A program made the translations under genes and the position numbers. The notes below the pieces were generated by a model. It had not been told where the DNA came from. It searched no databases and saw only the letters and a list, made by a program, of their open reading frames with translations. A DNA stretch of 64,000 nucleotides from Hemileia vastatrix (Eukaryota > Basidiomycota > Pucciniomycetes > Pucciniales > Zaghouaniaceae), in contig JASXTE010000001.1 in NCBI GenBank assembly GCA_030280995.1, positions 21,146,106 through 21,210,105 on the forward strand, in the 5' to 3' direction. How positions within the stretch are numbered: the stretch's first letter is position 1; every line of letters starts with the position of its first letter. Below are positions 56,652-64,000 of the stretch, one piece after another.

Positions 56652-57700
56652 AAATATAAATTAAGTATTAATTAATTATAAACATATATTATAATTATAA
56701 GTGTTAAATTAACTTATAATGTAATTAAATTTATACATTAAATAAAGCCTTACATATCTTATTAAATAATAATATTGGGCGCTTTTTTGATTCATAATTA
56801 TGTCATCAAAGTATTAAACAAGTTAAAACACTTTATTAAATAAATTATTAATGTTTTATTTTAAAAATTAGTAATTTTGTTATAATAAGTATTTGGTTTA
56901 ACTTAAAAATAATTTTTACACTAATAAAAGTAGTTAAAATAATCAATTACTCACGTTTTATACTAAATTAATTAATTACACTATTTTTATGTGTTAAAAT
57001 AAGTTCCTTTTTATGTTTCACTTAAAATTGGTTTCTTTAAAAGAGTTATCAGACATGTTTTAAATTAAAATAATTGTTTTATTGTGTCTCAAACTTATTT
57101 AATTACTTCCTAATCTTATTGTAAATGTTTGGGATTAATTTTGGGGAATTTTAGGCTCTAACTCATGTGTGTTAGTTACTTGTTTCATGGGTTCCCTTGC
57201 ACTTACTTATATTTTGGTACATGTTATTTTTATTTTATTTTTTTAATTCTATATACATTAATGTGGCGCTTCAGAGAGCCCCTTACCTATATAAAGGTCT
57301 TGACTAACCCCCTGTAGCCTCATAACTTATTACTTACATTCTAAAATATTTTAAAATATATACAAACACATTATTTGTTATTTTATTAGTATTATAATTC
57401 TAATTTAAATATTAAATAATTAGTTAAAGGTTGCCTTAAGTCTATTAGTAATAATAATTGTTAGCTGTACAGAAAATTTGACTTACTTAAAATAAATATT
57501 TTATAAATAAATTAAACCTCTCTATTGTGTCTCTCCTCATAAAGTGTTGTTGCATTTCTTTACTTCTTTTTCTTATTTTCTTAAGTTTTTAAATTTTTTC
57601 ATTATTATCATTTCCTTTTTATACTCCCTTATTCCTATTTCCTGCTATTCCTTTCTATTTTCTTCTCCTTCTTCTCCTTCTTCTAGACAACTTGCCAACA
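56652..57700 (+). repeat. Partial LTR of the gypsy-2 family
   Basis: Homologous to 49137-50413 in the opposite orientation, ending CTAGACAACTTGCCAACA. The first part of the LTR is missing, replaced by the Harbinger fragment and MITE. A CCTATATAAAGGTC promoter-like box lies near 57286. The small open frame at 57544-57768 runs across the LTR end and is not a gene. Confidence 0.7.
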
Positions 57701-57737
57701 GAAGTCCTGAATATCTGTCTAAAACTGGGATCAGATG

Positions 57738-58324
57738 TGTCAGCCAGGCTGCTAGACTTACCCAGTAGAATAATTAATTATTTACTGGTATGAAGCCACA
57801 CCTTTTTATTTCTTATATATTATTAATTAAAATATATTTACTTTAAATTTACTTGTCATAAATTAACTATTTACAAAAAAGTAAATTTAGTAAATTATTA
57901 AAATTAATATTAAATGTCCCTTATATTTTTTATTTCTTAACACTGTGCTCAATGACAGGTTAAAAGAAATAAAAATTAATATTAAAATAAAATTTAATAT
58001 TGAAATAAAAATTAAATAAATATAAATATATACAAAAAAAATCAAATTACTTATTTAAAAATGAAACTTACAGTAATTTTTAAATAAATAAATTTATTTT
58101 GACATATACAGTAAATACATATTTTAAACACATTCTTTCTAGAACAATCTTATTATTTGAAAATATTTTCTCTGGAATTTTCTTTTCCTTCTCTCATACT
58201 CCTGTATATAGGATTTTAACTCTGTGCTTTGTCTCTCTTTTGCCTATATAAGGCCTCCCCTTTCTGGTTGTTTTAGATCATCCTTTAATTACTTATTATT
58301 TTATCATACCATTACTTCAATCAA

Positions 58325-58355
<31 letters not shown>

Positions 58356-58545
58356 AGTATTTACTACAACATCATTATAAATCATAAGTTATAATAATAA
58401 TTATAAAACATTTTACCTCTTTAAATTGAGTAATTAAAATAAAAGATAAATTCATACATACTTTGACCTTGAAATATTCAAATCCACCTACCAATTCCAT
58501 TATACCTCCATCAAAATCTTCCAGACAAAAAAGGACTTCCCAACA
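57738..58545 (+). repeat. Solo LTR of the gypsy-1 family
   Basis: Begins TGTCAGCCAGGCTGC and ends CTTCCCAACA, 808 bp. It is flanked by a perfect AGATG duplication (57733-57737, 58546-58550) with no internal region, so it arose by LTR-LTR recombination. A GCCTATATAAGGCC box is at about 58241. It is clearly diverged from the gypsy-1 LTRs, hence older. Confidence 0.92.
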
Positions 58546-58550
58546 AGATG

Positions 58551-59071
58551 GGTTTAGGAGTGACTAGATGGTATACTTAAATGTATGAAGTTCTTGTGGA
58601 TTTCTGCAAAAAAGGTAACATATCCTGGTCATTTTTTATATACAAACAAAGTCTTCTTCAAGATCAGAATCAGAATCCAAGAGGAGATAAAGAGCTGTGA
58701 AACCGGCTCATCTCACAATTTGAGAGCAAGGATTGCATGACTCTTATATGGTAACAAAACATAAATGATGTACAAAAGTTTGAGTTATGAAGTGTTATGC
58801 TAGTGTTATGCCATGTATGAATGAGATGATGATGACAAATCAGTGAAATGAAACTTTATGGTGAAATCACCCCTTTTGAATGAGAAAAGTTCATATTTGA
58901 GTGAAATAAGAATCTTATTACAATTGTGAAATACACAAGTGTTGAGACTAGTGTGCTTCAGAAATTCACACTTAGATAAGTGTGGATTTTCCAGAACTTA
59001 AAAAAAAACCACTAATAAATTCAGTAGAGGTACAGAATTTCATAAAAGTTCCCCATCCCCCATCCCACATC
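58551..59071. other. Unassigned stretch between solo LTR and CCCTCT array
   Basis: No gene, RNA or repeat family could be supported. Contains scattered ATGA-rich runs. Confidence 0.45.
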
Positions 59072-59269
59072 CCCTCTCCCTCTCCCTCTCCCTCTCCCTC
59101 TCCCTCTCCCTCTCCCTCTCCCTCTCCCTCTCCCTCTCCCTCTCCCTCTCCCTCTCCCTCTCCCTCTCCCTCTCCCTCTCCCTCTCCCTCTCCCTCTCCC
59201 TCTCCCTCTCCCTCTCCCTCTCCCTCTCCCTCTCCCTCTCCCTCTCCCTCTCCCTCTCCCTCTCCCTCT
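59072..59269. repeat. (CCCTCT)n hexanucleotide microsatellite
   Basis: About 33 uninterrupted hexamers. The Ser-Pro repeat frame across it is an artefact. It abuts the triplicated repeat to the right. Confidence 0.95.
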
Positions 59270-59289
59270 ACCCCTCTTAGTTTATTCTC

Positions 59290-61460
59290 AGTGTGCGCTA
59301 GTATCTAAGTATGATTTAATAGTAAATATTAATGCTCCTACTACTTATTGATAAATGATTTAGTGAATAAACCTCAGGGAAAAACTAATAGAATAGTTAT
59401 TCTCAATTAAACTCACAATACTTGGATTTTTATGTGTGCTAGTGGTGGAAAATAGATCAATAAAATATAGTTATAGCTTATATAATGATACTATCAATTT
59501 ATAAAGGCTTTATAATATATTTCTAAATGATAATAATTGTGTTTAAATGTTTAATTGAATTGCAGTAAGTAATTGATGTCCAATAACCGTCAAAATCCTC
59601 CCTTACTTATACCAAAATCCACTGGAGTGCACAGACCTTCAATCCAGATGATGTCACTTCTATCCCTGGAAATTACAGCACTGTGAGGGCCCATCACCTC
59701 CCCATGGGGTCCACTTCAAGAATTCTCAACACCCAGACCTCCAGTAAGGACCCTCCATCACAATTAATGATACCACAGACCCATACCATAAATAGAATAA
59801 ACAGATAAAAGCGGATACCATGAAGAAACAGGTAAAATAACTCATCCAAAGAGTATATAATAAAACCCAAAGCATATGAAGGAACCAAATTAACTGTCCA
59901 AGCCCCCAATAACATCCCCAAGAATCCATATTAACCCAGTAATCATATCGCAGCCCATAAATCCGTGAAAATCCATCCAAGGAAGCAGATTAAGTTGACC
60001 AAACTGGATGCCAGTGTATCTAGTATATAAGTATGATTTAATAGTATTTTTTAATGGTCCAACTACTTATTGATAAATTATTTAGTGATTAAACCTCAGG
60101 GTAAGACTAATAAAGTAGTTATACTCAAATAAAACTCACAATACTTGGATTTATTTGTGTGCTAGTGGTGGAAAATAGATAAATAGAATATAGTTATAGC
60201 TTATATAAAGATAATATCAATTTATAAATGCTTTATAATATATTTATAAATTATAATAATTGTGTTTTAGTGTTTTTTTAATCTGTAGTAAGTAAGTGAT
60301 GTCTAATAACCCGTCAAATCCTCCCTTACTTATACCAAAATCCACTGGAGTGCACAGACCTTCAATCCAGATAATGTCACTGCTATCCCCGGCAATTACA
60401 GCACTGTGAGTCCATTACCTCCCCATGGCATCCAATTCAAGAATTCTCAACGCCCAGACCTCCAGTAAGGACCCTCCATCACAATTAATGATACCACAGA
60501 CCCATACCATAAATAGAATAAACAGATAAAAGCGGATACCATGAAGAAACAGGTAAAATAACTCATCCAAAGAGTATATAATAAACCCCAAAGAATATAA
60601 AGGAACAAAATTAACTTTCCAAGCTCCCAATAAAATCCCCAAGCATCCATATTAACCCAGTAATCATATCCCAGCCCATAAATCCGTGAAAATCCATCCA
60701 AGGAAGCAGATTAAGTTGATCAAACTGGATGCCAGTGTATATAGTATATAAGTATGATTTAATAGTATTTTTTAATGGTCCAACTACTTATTGATAAATT
60801 ATTTAGTGATTAAACCTCAGGGTAAGACTAATAAAGTAGTTATACTCAAATAAAACTCACAATACTTGGATTTATTTGTGTGCTAGTGGTGGAAAATAGA
60901 TAAATAGAATATAGTTATAGCTTATATAAAGATAATATCAATTTATAAATGCTTTATAATATATTTATAAATTATAATAATTGTGTTGTAGTGTTTTTTT
61001 AATCTGTAGTAAGTAAGTGATGTCTAATAACCCGTCAAATCCTCCCTTACTTATAACAAAATCCACTGGAGTGCACAGACCTTCAATCCAGATAATGTCA
61101 CTGCTATCCCCGGCAATTACAGAACTGTGAGGGCCCATCACCTCCCCATGGCATCCGATTCAAGAATTCTCAACACCCAGACCTCCAGTAAGGACCCTCC
61201 ATCACAATTAATGATACCACAGACCCATACCATAAATAGAATAAACAGATAAAAGCGGATACCATGAAGAAACAGGTAAAATAACTCATCCAAAGAGTAT
61301 ATAATAAACCCCAAAGAATATAAAGGAACAAAATTAACTTTCCAAGCTCCCAATAAAATCCCCAAGCATCCATATTAACCCAGTAATCATATCCCAGCCC
61401 ATAAATCCATGAAAATCCATCCAAGGAAGCAGATTAAGTTGTCCAAACTGGATATATGCG
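59290..61460. repeat. Three tandem units of about 722 bp
   Basis: Equivalent positions recur at 721-723-bp spacing (for example the CCTCCCCATGG block at 59698, 60419 and 61142). Copies 2 and 3 are nearly identical and copy 1 is more diverged. Each unit contains TCCACTGGAGTGCACAGACC, a TATATAAAG promoter-like box on the minus strand, and a minus-strand frame of 84 codons with hydrophobic stretches (LFYLWYGSVVS). The array lies immediately beyond the gypsy-3 3' LTR start at 61905 and reads like a tandemly expanded LTR segment. Whether the short frames are translated is unknown. Confidence 0.8.
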
Positions 61461-61905
61461 TCTGAAATAGGTGTATATGTTTGTGTAGGCATTGTGAGTC
61501 CACTGGATACATCCATATGACCTAAAATAAGCAGAAAAACAAAGGTTATAGGCTATTAAGAGGCTAAAACCCACTTATAGACCTAAATATACATAATATA
61601 CTGCATATTTCACTGAATATGAGATTTATGTATACTTATAAGCTTATGTATGTCAATAATTACTTAATATAACTTAAGATAAATATATTATGACTCCATT
61701 AACACCTTAATGAGTATTATTAGGCTATGGATAAGCTATTTAAACTATTATAAGTTATGTAATAGTGTAATAATTATATATATATGTATTATAAACATAT
61801 ATATAAGTGTTTTAACCTTATTTTTAAGATATAAGCTTAATGTATTTAAGGTTATCTTATTTTAAACATAAAAATTACTAAGTCCTGGAGATATCTAGGC
61901 TGACA
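61461..61905 (-). repeat. 3' LTR of gypsy-3 (start)
   Basis: On the minus strand TGTCAGCCTAGATATC begins at 61905, directly after a GGGTGAGGGAG polypurine tract. The CTCCAGGACTTAGTA part resembles the LTRs at 3335 and 4712. The LTR probably continues into the triplicated repeat, but its far end could not be set. Confidence 0.65.
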
Positions 61906-61916
61906 CTCCCTCACCC
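61906..61916 (-). promoter_or_regulatory. Polypurine tract of gypsy-3
   Basis: GGGTGAGGGAG on the minus strand adjoins the LTR start, as in gypsy-1. Confidence 0.7.
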
Positions 61917-62022
61917 AAAAAAAACAATAAAAAAATGTTAAGATATTTTAATTAATAAGTAAGGAGTGAATAGAAAAGTTTTTTTTTAATTTTTCTATAA
62001 TAGATATACTGAATAAACAGTA

Positions 62023-64000
62023 TTATTTTGATTTAAAATTTTTCAAGATATTTTTAAGATCAGAGATTTCATTTTCTGGAATCCACTGGTCATATTCACT
62101 TGATTTATTTTTAAATCTTAATAGATACTCAACTCCCTTTTCTTTAGTAAGGTGTCTCTTTTTAAGTATCTTTTCAATTTCTGCCTTTTCAACTATATCT
62201 TCAGGTTTCTGCTTATGCCTTCCTGATCTTTTTGCAAATAGAGCAGTATAATTAGAATGGTATGGTTTTATAAGAGAAATAGGAAATACTGGATGTTTTC
62301 TATCATATGGTGCATATAGAATAACCTCAACAGCATTGTTACCAACCATCTTTTTTACTAAAAATGGTCCAATGAATGGATCCTTCAATTTAAAATTACC
62401 ATTTAAATTGAAATGTAGTGTAGAAATAAGGACTTCATCACCCTCTTTGAACATTTGTTCTTTATGGGATTTATCCCCTCTTTTCTTCTCATGCTCAAAT
62501 GCCTTATTTATACATTCTTGAGCATGTTTTCTGCATGATTCTTGCATCTGAAGAAAAGATTTAGTACCTGTATGGATATTCAATCTAGGTAATTTATTAA
62601 GAGTTTTAGCAGGGGTATTAGGTACATAACCCAACCATAACTCAAATGGCTTTTTGCCAGGGACAGAATGTACTGTACTATTGTATGAAAATTCTAAACC
62701 TGGGATAAAGGTTACCCAATCATGTGTGAATTTGTAATTTTCTTTAAAGTTAATACCAAAAGCACAATATCTTCTTATCATATCTTCTAAATTTTGTATC
62801 ATTCTTTCTGATAGCCCATCAGTTTTTGGATTATGTGCTGTAGAAAGTTTTAATTGACGCCCTGATACATCCATAAGTGATGTCCAGAACTCAGAATTAA
62901 ATTTAGGATCTCTGTCAGAAACTATTGCCTTGAGGAAAACTGCTATATTTAACATTTGTTTCCACCATAAAAAAGCTAAGTCCTTTGCAGAAACCTCTTT
63001 GTGGGTAGTAATAAATTTACACATCTTTGTAAATCTATCTACAATTACCCAGCATAAGTTATAACTCATATGCCCTGCTATTGGAAAACCTGTTACAAAG
63101 TCCATGTTAATTATTTCCCATGGAGATTTTGGTTTCTCAATTTGTTGTAATAAACCAGTCCTTTTGCCTGTTAATCTTTTAGATTTTTGACAAGAATCAC
63201 ATGTCTCAACATATTTTTCAACATCCTCAGACATGCTAATGCACCAAGCTGTGTTTTTTACTCTGGTTAATGTTTCATGGTAGTCAAAATGACCTGCTAA
63301 GATATTATCATGACATATACTTAACATTAACTCCTTCATTGAAGGGGAAATTACAATTAAATTACTTAATTTTTTCTTTTAATATATAAAACCATCCTCA
63401 ATGGAAAATTTTCCTTTTTCTAATGCCTCTTTATACTTATTTGGTAATGTTTTTATTAAAACATTCATTGAAGCATTAGATGGATCATTTAATATTGTAG
63501 TGAGTTTACTCAAGTCAGGATCTGAAGCATACATGTCAAGAATTGATTGCATAAATTCATCCTCAAGATCTACAATATAAATGCCATAAATGTTAATAAT
63601 CTCTGACTCAGGAACATAAGCAGGTTTATAATCATTATTAGGCAGAGGTACTCTAGATAACAAATCTACATTAGAGTGTAAGGTTCATGCTCTATGTGTA
63701 ATATTCATCCATCCTCTGTATTCTTGTACAGCTAATTACTATCTAAACATGTATCTATTAGGAGTTTTCATGTTTAAGAGTGACTTAACTGCACTACAGT
63801 CAGTTATTAACACAAATTTTTGGTCTTCAAGGTAATAATGTAGCTTCTCAAGAGCCCATACTACTTCCAAACATTCAAGTTGAGTAGCACCATATTTGAA
63901 TTCACTACTTCTTAGAGTACGTGAAATATAGAAAATTACTACTTCTGACATTTTTCCTTCAATAAGTTGTTTTTGATTCAAAGCAGCACCCAGGCCAATA
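62023..64000 (-). pseudogene. pol: gypsy-3 RNase H, integrase and chromodomain (runs off the window)
   Basis: One minus-strand frame is continuous from the right edge to 62023 except for stops at 63739 (TAG where gypsy-1 has Trp in FRWQLAV), near 63691 and at 63379. RNase H has an ATQLECLEVVWALEKLHYYL helix. The 438-codon integrase segment (63339-62023) is unbroken: HDNILAGHFD and CDSCQKSK (HHCC), NMDFVTGFP, IVSDRDPKF and a Glu in LSERMIQNLEDM. It then has a chromodomain-like LLRFKNKSSEYDQWIP. It is a close relative of gypsy-1 with the best preserved integrase in the window. The rest of the element lies to the right. Confidence 0.9.

Noticed and set aside
58982..59308. 108-codon Ser-Pro repeat frame
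   Set aside because: Pure translation of (CCCTCT)n.
59694..61424. Recurrent 75-84-codon hydrophobic frames as membrane-protein genes
   Set aside because: Not listed as genes: they lie in a tandem repeat that looks like LTR sequence and overlap each other in two frames. Only the repeat is supported.

Overview
The window is AT-rich nuclear DNA of a filamentous fungus, most likely a basidiomycete and plausibly a rust-type (Pucciniomycotina) genome. This is inference from three points: short GT..AG introns; a Ty3/gypsy lineage whose reverse transcriptase carries FIDDSG instead of YxDD, a form I associate with basidiomycetes; and Harbinger elements with the SANT/Myb partner style common in rusts. 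No species can be named. I found no convincing tRNA, rRNA or CRISPR array.

Almost everything is transposable-element DNA in nested layers. From left to right: a PIF/Harbinger-like element on the minus strand, cut by the window edge (1-3274); two adjacent direct-repeat LTRs (3335-6115); a 2.5-kb heptanucleotide satellite (6325-8840); a decayed chromodomain gypsy element, gypsy-A (about 10986-15725); and a large minus-strand gypsy element, M (LTRs at 17231-18337 and 29166-39276). The 5' LTR of M is split by a nearly complete gypsy element, gypsy-1 (29506-38492). Gypsy-1 has the target duplication CTATA, and the empty site survives in the other M LTR. The 3' LTR of gypsy-1 in turn carries a 450-bp Harbinger MITE (37889-38338), with its empty site visible in the 5' LTR. 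Right of M lies a truncated minus-strand relative, gypsy-2 (39277-50413), whose gag is split by a second, longer Harbinger element (42002-47679).

A small island of host genes sits at 51792-55168. It holds a divergent pair whose start codons are only 35 bp apart: an Erv2-type sulfhydryl oxidase with five exons on the minus strand, and a Hos3-type histone deacetylase with two exons on the plus strand. Both keep all diagnostic catalytic residues and look functional. To the right are a third Harbinger terminal fragment with a second MITE copy, an LTR fragment, a solo LTR with target duplication AGATG, a CCCTCT microsatellite, a triplicated 722-bp repeat, and the 3' half of a third gypsy element (gypsy-3) running off the right edge.

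The most interesting system is the Harbinger family. The copy at 42-47.7 kb carries, between one pair of ends, a HARBI1-type DDE transposase, a SANT/Myb-like coiled-coil gene and a TET/JBP-like 2-oxoglutarate/Fe(II) dioxygenase with HxD and distal His. The copy at 1-3274 has the same transposase-dioxygenase order. Non-autonomous MITEs of the family carry a near-perfect 32-nt subterminal hairpin. A DNA transposon carrying a candidate methylcytosine oxidase, in a genome whose dead elements show repeated Trp-to-stop changes, is worth follow-up.
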